Assembly (NCBI GenBank): GCA_037380725.1
Contig: JARRRL010000044.1
Coordinates: 1-12,130, forward strand
Source: JARRRL01 sp037380725
GTDB taxonomy: Bacteria > Pseudomonadota > Gammaproteobacteria > Pseudomonadales > JANQJO01
Direction: 5' to 3'
DNA length: 12,130 bases
In this document: positions 6,914 through 12,130 of the stretch, in pieces
Numbering within the stretch: position 1 is the first letter of the stretch
Layout of the letters: each line of letters opens with the position of its first letter
Translations under genes and position numbers: made by a program
The notes under the pieces: generated by a model
What the model was told of the DNA's origin: nothing
Seen by the model: the letters and a program-made list of their open reading frames with translations, nothing else
Databases searched by the model: none

Positions 6914-8626
6914 TCATAGCGGGTCACCGCTCGATTCATGCGCGCATTCGCCGTGCATTTTCACTGCTGTAGTCGGTGTTAACACGTGCGGTCGCACTCC
7001 CAGCGCATACAGGGTCGCTAAATAGGCCGACAAACCCAACAGCATTAATCCGGACAAAGTAGCCACGCGCAGCCATAACGACGTGGTAAACCAAAACGTA
7101 TCGCTGGGCGTCACCCACACCAACACACTCGACATCAAAATGGTGGCCAACACGACGCACCACGCAAAGCGCCCATCACCAGGCTCACATCGATAGATAC
7201 CGGCTTGTCGCAAGGCCCGATACAGCATCGATGCGTTCAACAACGCGGCCAGCGACGTCGCCAAGGCCAAACCCATGTGCGCAAAAGGCTGTATCAACGC
7301 CACATTCAACACCATGTTTATCGACATGGCGATCACAGCGATCTTGACTGGGGTTTTGGTATCTTGGCGAGCAAAAAAACCAGGCGCTAATACTTTTATT
7401 AGCATAAATGCCACAATGCCAATACTGTACGCTCGCAAGGCCAGCATGGACTGCAAGGTATCCGCAGCAGAAAAAGCTCGGTATTGAAATAACGTAGCCA
7501 GAATGGGCACCGCCAACACGCACAAAGCCATCGAAGCGGGCACTCCCACCATCAATACCAATCGCAAGCCCCACGACAAAGTCCGCGCGTACGCATCGGG
7601 ATCTTGTCCGGCGTGCTCTTGACTCAATCGCGGTAAAATCACCGTGGCAATCGCGATGCCAAACACACCCAAGGGCAACTCCATCAAACGATCGGCGTAG
7701 TATAACCACGACACACTGCCACTTGCCAAAAACGATGCCAACACCGTGTCCAGCAACAGATTAATCTGACTCACCGACACCCCAAACAAGGCGGGCACCA
7801 TCAACGCGCCAATGCGGCGCACTCCTTCATGACGCCAATTCAATCGCGGCCACACCAACACCTTGCGCCGCCTCAAAGACGGCAATTGCATCGCCCACTG
7901 CAAGATACCTGCAATCAATACGCCCCAGCCCAAAGTACGAATTGGCTCTGCAAAATCCGGCGCCACGATTGCGCAAGAAATGAGCACCAGATTGAGCACA
8001 ATGGGTGCTGCGGCTGGTGTAGCAAAATGGCCATACGCATTGAGCACTGAAGCCGACAACGCCACAAGCGCAATGAAAAAAATGTACGGAAACGTCAGAC
8101 GCAACAATCCCGCGGCCAAGGCCATCTTTTCTGGTTCTTGACTGAAACCCGGCGCAAACACCCACACCAGAAGGGGTGAACCCAGCACACACAGCACAGT
8201 CAGAAACCCCAACAGCACGCACAGCAAGCCACTCGTGTTCGCAATCAATTCACGCACGTCTTCAGGATTCGCGCGTTCTCGGTATTCAGCCAACACCGGC
8301 ACAAATGCTTGAGAAAACGCCCCTTCTGCAAACAAGCGTCGCAAAAAATTGGGAATTTTAAAAGCCACAAAAAAGGCATCGGAAGCGACGCCCGCCCCAA
8401 AAAATTGGGCCAACACCACATCGCGGCAGAGGCCCAGCACCCGTGAAGCCAGGGTCAACACACTGACAACACCCGTTGAACGCAGTAAACTCGGGCGCGG
8501 TGCCGTCGTTTTTGTCTGGGGCTCAGTAATCAATGAGTCCGTTGATGGCGAGGCAGATTGAGTTGAGTGAGAGGACGATTGGGATGGGGTTTGAGATGGA
8601 GCTTCAGGTGGGATGCTACGGGTCAC
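6914..8626 (-). CDS. murJ: Lipid II flippase MurJ (MviN)
   Basis: MurJ is the inner-membrane flippase that moves lipid II to the periplasmic face for peptidoglycan synthesis. The protein has about 14 hydrophobic helices in the MOP-superfamily pattern. Its core begins at SLLRSTGVVSVLTLASRVLG (46-65). By alignment from memory with the E. coli protein, R62, R68, D83 and R96 correspond to the functionally important R18, R24, D39 and R52; the DAFFVAFKIPN and FAEGAFSQAFVP blocks lie at 83-93 and 99-110. The open frame reaches back to a GTG at 8665, but a TATAAT box at 8674-8679 places transcription start near 8667, excluding that start. GTG at 8626 has AAGGA 7 bases upstream and gives 570 residues. 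ATG 8647 is the alternative (577). Either way about 44 or more residues rich in Ser, Thr, Pro and Gln precede the core and are absent from E. coli MurJ. Confidence 0.95.
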   Translation of the reverse strand: MTRSIPPEAPSQTPSQSSSHSTQSASPSTDSLITEPQTKTTAPRPSLLRSTGVVSVLTLASRVLGLCRDVVLAQFFGAGVASDAFFVAFKIPNFLRRLFAEGAFSQAFVPVLAEYRERANPEDVRELIANTSGLLCVLLGFLTVLCVLGSPLLVWVFAPGFSQEPEKMALAAGLLRLTFPYIFFIALVALSASVLNAYGHFATPAAAPIVLNLVLISCAIVAPDFAEPIRTLGWGVLIAGILQWAMQLPSLRRRKVLVWPRLNWRHEGVRRIGALMVPALFGVSVSQINLLLDTVLASFLASGSVSWLYYADRLMELPLGVFGIAIATVILPRLSQEHAGQDPDAYARTLSWGLRLVLMVGVPASMALCVLAVPILATLFQYRAFSAADTLQSMLALRAYSIGIVAFMLIKVLAPGFFARQDTKTPVKIAVIAMSINMVLNVALIQPFAHMGLALATSLAALLNASMLYRALRQAGIYRCEPGDGRFAWCVVLATILMSSVLVWVTPSDTFWFTTSLWLRVATLSGLMLLGLSAYLATLYALGVRPHVLTPTTAVKMHGECAHESSGDPL

Positions 8627-8673
8627 AGTCCTTTCCTTTTCATACATACGCCTCATCACGGGCACGGGCGCGC

Positions 8674-8679
8674 ATTATA
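8674..8679 (-). promoter_or_regulatory. -10 box of the murJ promoter
   Basis: The minus strand reads TATAAT here, a perfect sigma70 -10 hexamer. A TGGACT about 15 bases upstream is the best -35 match but the spacing is short. Transcription would start near 8667, giving a leader of about 40 bases to GTG 8626. Confidence 0.5.
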
Positions 8680-8771
8680 CGACAGCAAACAACAAGTCCA
8701 CAGATCCATGTTCCGATCACGCCCCATCAAGGCCCGTCACCACGCTCTGACGAACAGGATGCAGACACCCC

Positions 8772-8800
8772 TTGACCTATACAGCCTACAACAGGATAAT
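8772..8800 (+). promoter_or_regulatory. Sigma70 promoter for rpsT (P1)
   Basis: TTGACC at 8772-8777 and GATAAT at 8795-8800 are separated by exactly 17 bases. Transcription would start near 8807, about 160 bases before the rpsT start, leaving a long leader. Confidence 0.7.
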
Positions 8801-8823
8801 ACGCCGTCCTATATAACTAATCA

Positions 8824-8902
8824 GATATAGTTGAGATAGATATAGTTGAATTAGTCTGATCCATCGAAGACAATGTTCCGAAGACACATGTTCCGAAGAC
8901 AA
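8824..8902. repeat. Two short tandem duplications in the rpsT leader
   Basis: GATATAGTTGA is present at 8824-8834 and 8839-8849 (period 15). ATGTTCCGAAGACAC at 8873-8887 is followed by ATGTTCCGAAGACAA at 8888-8902, and a further partial copy (CGAAGACA) precedes at 8865-8872. The pair overlaps the -10 box of the possible second promoter. Confidence 0.85.
8846..8874 (+). promoter_or_regulatory. Possible second rpsT promoter (P2)
   Basis: TTGAAT at 8846-8851 and GACAAT at 8869-8874 are 17 bases apart. Each has two mismatches to consensus. E. coli rpsT is known to have two promoters, which makes a second one plausible here, but the match is modest. Confidence 0.3.
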
Positions 8903-8966
8903 AGCCTAACACGGATTGCCCTTGTGCTATCCCTATACAGCTAGCAATCATTGGAGAGTAAATAAC

Positions 8967-9242
8967 GTGGCGAATACACCACAAGCGCGTAAGCGCGTCC
9001 GTCAAAACACCAAGAACCGACACCACAACAACGCGCTTCGTTCACGGGTTCGAACCTATATCAAAGCTGTGCAAGCCGCCATCGCTAGTGGTGACAAAAC
9101 CTCAGCACAAACGGCGTTCAAACGTGCAGAGCCGATCATCGATAACTCAGCCGACAAAGGCATCATCCATAAGAACAAAGCAGCTCGACACAAAAGTCGT
9201 CTGAGTGCTCAAATTAAAGCACTGGAAACGGCATCCGCTTAA
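8967..9242 (+). CDS. rpsT: 30S ribosomal protein S20
   Basis: S20 is a primary 16S rRNA-binding protein of the small subunit. The product has 91 residues (E. coli 87), is strongly basic and alpha-helical, and follows the family along its whole length. Recognisable segments are RTYIKAVQAAIASGDKTSA in the middle and the hallmark KGIIHKNKAARHKSRL near residues 64-79. The frame extends upstream to an ATG at 8916, but translation surely starts at GTG 8967: GGAGAG lies 8 bases before it and the protein then begins VANTPQARKRVRQ as in homologues. A non-ATG start recalls E. coli rpsT, whose UUG start takes part in autoregulation; whether this GTG has that role is inference. It is the only complete plus-strand gene and is divergent from murJ, the usual gammaproteobacterial arrangement. 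Confidence 0.98.
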   Translation: MANTPQARKRVRQNTKNRHHNNALRSRVRTYIKAVQAAIASGDKTSAQTAFKRAEPIIDNSADKGIIHKNKAARHKSRLSAQIKALETASA

Positions 9243-9318
9243 AATTCATAGATTTAAGCGTTATCGATGCGACGTGTGTTGGATTTGTTATAAATTTTGC
9301 CTGCGCTTATTTGCCTCC

Positions 9319-9349
9319 TGAGCCTTGTCCCTTTTGGGGAACAGGCTCA
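9319..9349. terminator. Stem-loop between convergent genes, possible bidirectional terminator
   Basis: TGAGCC (9319-9324) pairs with GGCTCA (9344-9349). After a partly mismatched middle, CCC pairs with GGG around a short T-rich loop. It lies 77 bases after the rpsT stop, where a terminator is expected between convergent genes. No clear T run follows on either strand; a CTTTTTT run further on (9371-9377) sits next to a smaller GTGCA/TGCAC inverted repeat. Confidence 0.4.
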
Positions 9350-9495
9350 TCTCTTATGTGCACAGGTAACCTTTTTTGCTGCACTCATAGCTGTGCGTCG
9401 ACGCGGGTACGCAGATGCGCCGCAAACGCCCGTTGCACATCGGTATCATCCAGCAAGAGAAAACATGATACCCAGACGATTTCACCCACCTGCGC

Positions 9496-9882
9496 TCACA
9501 CTTCTTCATTGATGCGGGGTAAAAATTCTACGGCTGATCCAGATAAAGTCGACAGTTCTTGATTAGCACGGTACAAATTGACCGCTTTGCGGCTTTGATA
9601 GTCTCCGTGTTGCCACGGAACTTCTCGAACGGTATAAGTCCGATTGGCCACGTGATCACGTCGATGATCCGATGAAGACGCCGCGTCTCGACCGTCTTCA
9701 GGACGATGACGGCCCGAAGAGAAAGAAGAAGAATAAGAAGATGAAGACGATGTTGCGGCGCTGCTTGCAGGAATGGCAGGCTGGGGCGGCGGCGTCAACT
9801 CCGCTGTCAACGCAGAAGGTAAACGGTGAATACCCGCTCCCAATGCGCTCCATTCGCTACCCACACCTCCAATCGCTGCCAT
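9496..9882 (-). CDS. Serine-rich hypothetical protein, 128 residues
   Basis: I do not recognise a named family. The protein starts MAAIGGVGSEW, has a proline and alanine-rich stretch, then a serine block (about residues 40-57, with runs of up to five Ser), a charged segment (RHRPEDGRDAASSSDHRRD) and a more ordered tail. The tail (about 82-128) reads TYTVREVPWQHGDYQSRKAV, NLYRANQELS and EFLPRINEEV. It recalls the end of small conserved gammaproteobacterial proteins in which a 'G, a few residues, R-A-x-x-x-Y' segment precedes a short final strand; this is a loose resemblance from memory. ATG 9882 has GGTGA 6 bases upstream, supporting translation. There is no signal peptide or membrane helix. 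The frame stays open for 36 codons past the TGA stop. The gene converges on rpsT. The serine block could equally be low-complexity drift in a decaying gene. Confidence 0.55.
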   Translation of the reverse strand: MAAIGGVGSEWSALGAGIHRLPSALTAELTPPPQPAIPASSAATSSSSSYSSSFSSGRHRPEDGRDAASSSDHRRDHVANRTYTVREVPWQHGDYQSRKAVNLYRANQELSTLSGSAVEFLPRINEEV

Positions 9883-9956
9883 AAAATGTCACCAAACACG
9901 CACTGAAAACAGGCATTAAACACCGCAATCGCAGCACACAGCGATTTGAAAACGAT

Positions 9957-9984
9957 CCACTCTTAATTATCTACTCTTAATTAT
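9957..9984. repeat. 14-bp tandem duplication (2 copies)
   Basis: CCACTCTTAATTAT (9957-9970) is followed directly by CTACTCTTAATTAT (9971-9984), one mismatch. Confidence 0.88.
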
Positions 9985-10022
9985 AGTGCCGTTCCATTCG
10001 GTGCTAACTTTTCGATTCCCTT

Positions 10023-10061
10023 TAGCGACATCGTATAGCGACATCGTATAGCGACATCGTA
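10023..10061. repeat. 13-bp perfect tandem repeat, 3 copies
   Basis: TAGCGACATCGTA occurs at 10023-10035, 10036-10048 and 10049-10061 with no mismatch, so the triplication is probably recent or maintained. Confidence 0.95.
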
Positions 10062-10225
10062 ATCCTACATCACCCAGTGTTTAACAAAACGACGACGACA
10101 ACCACTGCGCTTTAGCATCCAGAACGTAATCAAAACGCAAATAGATGTAAGCGCAAAACAATGTCACTCAACACACCAAACAAAACCCATACAACCAATG
10201 ACTGCACCATTAAAACGACACAAGC

Positions 10226-10255
10226 CATAACTATACAAGCCATAACTACACAAGC
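10226..10255. repeat. 15-bp tandem duplication spanning the uppP stop codon
   Basis: CATAACTATACAAGC (10226-10240) and CATAACTACACAAGC (10241-10255) differ by one base; a diverged partial copy (ACACAAGC, 10218-10225) precedes them. The second copy contains the uppP stop TAG (10246-10248 on the minus strand). The 15-bp period keeps frame, so the first copy holds a second in-frame TAG. Confidence 0.9.
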
Positions 10256-11043
10256 AACAGCACGGTTCCTAACAACAAGCGATACAGCACAAACGGCATC
10301 ATACCCATACGTTCAATCGACGCCAAAAAGAGTCGAATACAAAAATAAGCACTGATTCCAGATAAAACGACGCCCCAGGCAAACACAGACCACTCCATCG
10401 CATCAGGCGTACTCGACACTTTTAACATCTGAAACAGCCCAGCTCCCGCAATGATCGGAATGGACAACAAAAATGAAAAACGCGCCGCCTCAACACGACC
10501 AAGGCCCAGCAATAATGCCGCCGTCATGGTCACGCCACTGCGACTGGTCCCCGGAATTAACGCCGTAGCCTGAGCAAGTCCGATGAGAAAGGCACAAGGT
10601 AAGGTCACCCCACTATTACTTTGCAACTGATTCATTCGGGGCCAGCGATCGGCGACACCCAGCAACACACCAAAAATAATCGTCGCCAACGCAATGACGA
10701 ATTGACTGCGCAAATGGGTTTCAATCCAATTATCCGCCAAAAAACCAACCACAACAGCCGGTATCGATCCCACACATAATGCCAACACCATGTTGACATT
10801 GCTATTCATTCGACGCTCAAAAACCGCCGTCACACACCCTCTGCCCAATACCCACAAATCACGCCTAAAATAACCAATCACCGCCAGCAAGGTTCCCACA
10901 TGAACCGCAACATCAAATGCCAATCCTTGATCTGGCCACCCCAACAATTGAGAAGGCAAAATCAAATGTGCTGAACTTGAAATGGGTAAAAACTCAGTCA
11001 ACCCTTGAATCAAAGCCAACACAACCACCTGTATCGTATCCAC
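10246..11043 (-). CDS. uppP: Undecaprenyl-diphosphate phosphatase (UppP/BacA)
   Basis: UppP is an inner-membrane phosphatase that converts undecaprenyl pyrophosphate to the monophosphate carrier used for peptidoglycan precursors; extra copies confer bacitracin resistance. The product has 265 residues (E. coli 273) and a multi-helix profile. Signature regions are QGLTEFLPISSSAHL (13-27, with catalytic-region E17, Ser 22-24 and H26) and PGTSRSG (164-170, with R168), followed by LGRVEAARFSFLLSIP. Translation begins at GTG 11043, preceded by AAGGGGAG ending 3 bases upstream. The gene lies 75 bp downstream of tsaB in the same direction and could share its transcript. The stop codon falls in a tandem repeat. 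Confidence 0.97.
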   Translation of the reverse strand: MDTIQVVVLALIQGLTEFLPISSSAHLILPSQLLGWPDQGLAFDVAVHVGTLLAVIGYFRRDLWVLGRGCVTAVFERRMNSNVNMVLALCVGSIPAVVVGFLADNWIETHLRSQFVIALATIIFGVLLGVADRWPRMNQLQSNSGVTLPCAFLIGLAQATALIPGTSRSGVTMTAALLLGLGRVEAARFSFLLSIPIIAGAGLFQMLKVSSTPDAMEWSVFAWGVVLSGISAYFCIRLFLASIERMGMMPFVLYRLLLGTVLLLV

Positions 11044-11118
11044 ACGCTCCCCTTATTTTTATCTTCACCTCATCATGGCTACTCGCAGCACCCAAGGCAA
11101 ACGCCATCGAGATCACAA

Positions 11119-11856
11119 TCATGAAATTGGTCTCGTCTCCGTATTCATCCGTTTTGGCGGCACCGCGACCGCGTGCCGCAGATACACCAACTCCAAAGAC
11201 GCCGGGTCCGTAACTTTTGCGAGCTGTGGCTGTGTCAGCGCCACACCCAGCACACTCAGCGCATTCAGAGACGACGATCGAAACCGTGTGGAGATGCCCC
11301 ACGCGTGGCCCAATTGACCCAAAACATCACGCTCAGCGCCCAAAAATCCCGATCCAGTGAGAATGAGTGATGATACCGTTTGATTGGCATGTTGATCAGC
11401 ATGGAATTCGACAAGCGGTTTATCCAATAACGCGTCTGGACGCATCACCGCTTCAGGCATCTGGGGTAACAGTGTTACACGCCCCAAATCCAGCTCAACA
11501 GCGGGAGACAAAGTATATAAACCGCAATACAATTCGCCCATCCGAGCGTCCAACGCCACCAACACCGATTGCGCTTGTTGCACCGCTTGATGAACGCCCG
11601 TCGCTGTAGGCGTATTGAGCACGGAATCCATACTCAATACGGAAAATGCCGATGCGGCCAAGGTAGAAACCGCCACCACTGGCACCCCCCACCCATAGGC
11701 CAAACCTTGTGCTAAAGCCACTGAAATACGCAAACCCGTAAACGCACCCGGACCAATCGAAACCGCCAGACCGGCCAACACAGCTGGATCAATGCCAGCC
11801 CAGTGCAACACCCCTTCCACCATCTGTGGGAGCATTTCAGCATGCCCTCGAGCCAT
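11119..11856 (-). CDS. tsaB: tRNA t6A modification protein TsaB, apparently lacking its N-terminus
   Basis: TsaB (YeaZ) partners TsaD, TsaE and TsaC in making N6-threonylcarbamoyladenosine at position 37 of ANN-decoding tRNAs. Visible family blocks are ARGHAEMLPQMVEGVL (2-17), SIGPGAFTGLRISVALAQGL (33-52), VPVVAVSTLAA (58-68), ALDARMGELYCGLY (101-114) and LVYLRHAVAV near the C-terminus. The frame gives 245 residues from ATG 11856. Homologues have about 32 more residues before this point, containing the first strands of the ASKHA fold (pattern I-L-A-I-D-T-x-x-x-x-x-S-V-A-L). Here the in-frame TAA at 11890-11892 allows at most 11 extra codons, and I found no such motif in the other two frames upstream. 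GAGGGG lies 10 bases before ATG 11856. The gene may be a 5'-truncated copy, still expressed or decaying; the C-terminal part looks intact. Confidence 0.85.
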   Translation of the reverse strand: MARGHAEMLPQMVEGVLHWAGIDPAVLAGLAVSIGPGAFTGLRISVALAQGLAYGWGVPVVAVSTLAASAFSVLSMDSVLNTPTATGVHQAVQQAQSVLVALDARMGELYCGLYTLSPAVELDLGRVTLLPQMPEAVMRPDALLDKPLVEFHADQHANQTVSSLILTGSGFLGAERDVLGQLGHAWGISTRFRSSSLNALSVLGVALTQPQLAKVTDPASLELVYLRHAVAVPPKRMNTETRPIS

Positions 11857-11881
11857 GACTTGGTAACCCCTCTTTTTGTCG

Positions 11882-11898
11882 TGTGAAATTTATTCACA
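11882..11898. promoter_or_regulatory. Operator-like inverted repeat in the tsaB leader
   Basis: TGTGAA (11882-11887) and TTCACA (11893-11898) form a perfect 6-bp inverted repeat around ATTTA. It lies between the -10 box and the start codon. The half-sites resemble CRP (TGTGA/TCACA), but the spacing between these pentamers is 7 rather than 6 bases. A hairpin or repressor operator is equally possible. Confidence 0.35.
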
Positions 11899-11912
11899 TC
11901 ATAAAAAGCGGC

Positions 11913-11918
11913 ATTATA
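11913..11918 (-). promoter_or_regulatory. -10 box upstream of tsaB
   Basis: The minus strand reads TATAAT, identical to the sigma70 consensus, in the context GGTATAATGCC. No good -35 match lies 16-18 bases upstream. Transcription would begin near 11906, about 50 bases before ATG 11856. Confidence 0.45.
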
Positions 11919-12036
11919 CCGATACTGCACGACACACGCAGCAGCAAAACCCATCTGAATCTGACATGGCGCTTCACAAGGACTCAGACCTAACAAGCAC
12001 CACAACGGAGCTCACCCAATCACCGTTCCAGCAGCT

Positions 12037-12120
12037 TTCATTTCTCTCTCCTCTCCCTACTTCTATAGTTCTTCCCCTCCCCTGTTGCTGCTCTCTCTCT
12101 CTCCCTTGGTCTTCGTCTCC
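12037..12120. repeat. Polypyrimidine low-complexity tract
   Basis: The plus strand is almost entirely C and T, with runs such as CTCTCTCTCTCTCCC (12090-12104); the minus strand is correspondingly rich in GA and GGGGA. Short minus-strand frames are open from the window edge (one ends at TGA 11974-11976), but their highly charged, repetitive translations give no family signal, so I do not call a gene. Confidence 0.7.
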
Positions 12121-12130
12121 CATTGCTGCA

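Larger units (their letters stand above)
9883..10245. other. Gene-free 363-bp stretch with three tandem duplications
   Basis: This region between the hypothetical gene and uppP has no credible open frame and no tRNA-like structure. Its main content is three short tandem repeats (9957-9984, 10023-10061 and 10226-10255, the last running into the uppP stop) in A- and C-rich plus-strand sequence. It should contain the promoter of the hypothetical gene and the end of the uppP transcript, but I could identify neither with confidence. Confidence 0.6.

Noticed and set aside
9046..9059. GGTTCGAACC resembling a tRNA T-arm loop
   Set aside because: It falls inside rpsT coding sequence (Arg-Val-Arg-Thr-Tyr), and no acceptor or anticodon stem can be built around it.
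9385..9498. Selenocysteine or programmed TGA readthrough in the hypothetical gene
   Set aside because: No SECIS-like hairpin directly after the TGA is apparent and several other genes here use TGA as an ordinary stop; kept only as an open-frame observation.
9672..9884. Plus-strand lysine-rich open frame opposite the hypothetical gene
   Set aside because: Its Lys/Arg run is the antisense of the serine block; the minus-strand frame has a better start region and a more protein-like tail.
11712..12005. 97-codon minus-strand open frame crossing the tsaB start
   Set aside because: Its 3' part is an out-of-frame shadow of tsaB, its start has no ribosome binding site, and it does not contain the missing TsaB N-terminal motif.
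11974..12123. 49-codon minus-strand frame in the purine-rich tract, possibly the tail of an upstream gene
   Set aside because: All three minus frames are partly open here because of base composition, and the translation is repetitive Arg/Glu/Gly without family signal.

Overview
The window looks like a chromosomal segment of a gammaproteobacterium. The evidence is the run murJ-ribF-ileS-lspA-fkpB-ispH on the minus strand with rpsT divergent from murJ, an order I know from many gammaproteobacteria, together with protein features such as the IleS C-terminal zinc finger and an FkpB-type peptidyl-prolyl isomerase. I cannot name a genus from the sequence.

Layout, left to right. Positions 1-195 hold the 3' end of a plus-strand membrane-protein gene of unknown function. 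Positions 196-768 are non-coding. They contain a decayed IS30-family transposase fragment (about 365-570), a long imperfect hairpin (565-604) and a 16-bp tandem duplication (628-659). Then follows the minus-strand housekeeping block, read right to left: murJ (8626-6914), a 246-bp repeat-filled gap, ribF (6667-5729), ileS (5712-2890), lspA (2897-2352, overlapping ileS by 8 bp), an AT-rich 103-bp gap, fkpB (2248-1730) and ispH (1740-769, overlapping fkpB by 11 bp). rpsT (8967-9242, plus) faces away from murJ across a 340-bp region with a good sigma70 promoter on each side. A 128-codon serine-rich hypothetical gene (9882-9496, minus) converges on rpsT. Beyond a 363-bp gene-free stretch lie uppP (11043-10246) and tsaB (11856-11119), both minus, then a polypyrimidine tract running to the window edge.

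The genes serve the cell envelope (MurJ flips lipid II, UppP recycles undecaprenyl pyrophosphate, IspH makes the isoprenoid precursors of undecaprenyl, LspA processes lipoproteins), translation (IleS, S20, TsaB for t6A tRNA modification) and cofactor supply (RibF for FMN/FAD). LspA, IleS and RibF are tightly packed and probably co-transcribed.

I found no convincing new multi-gene system. Two things deserve attention. First, short tandem duplications (units of 13-16 bp, two or three copies) recur in nearly every substantial intergenic gap and in almost no coding sequence. Second, tsaB lacks the usual first 30 or so residues of the family, and no frame upstream supplies them, yet a TATAAT box and a Shine-Dalgarno-like stretch sit just ahead of the shortened reading frame.
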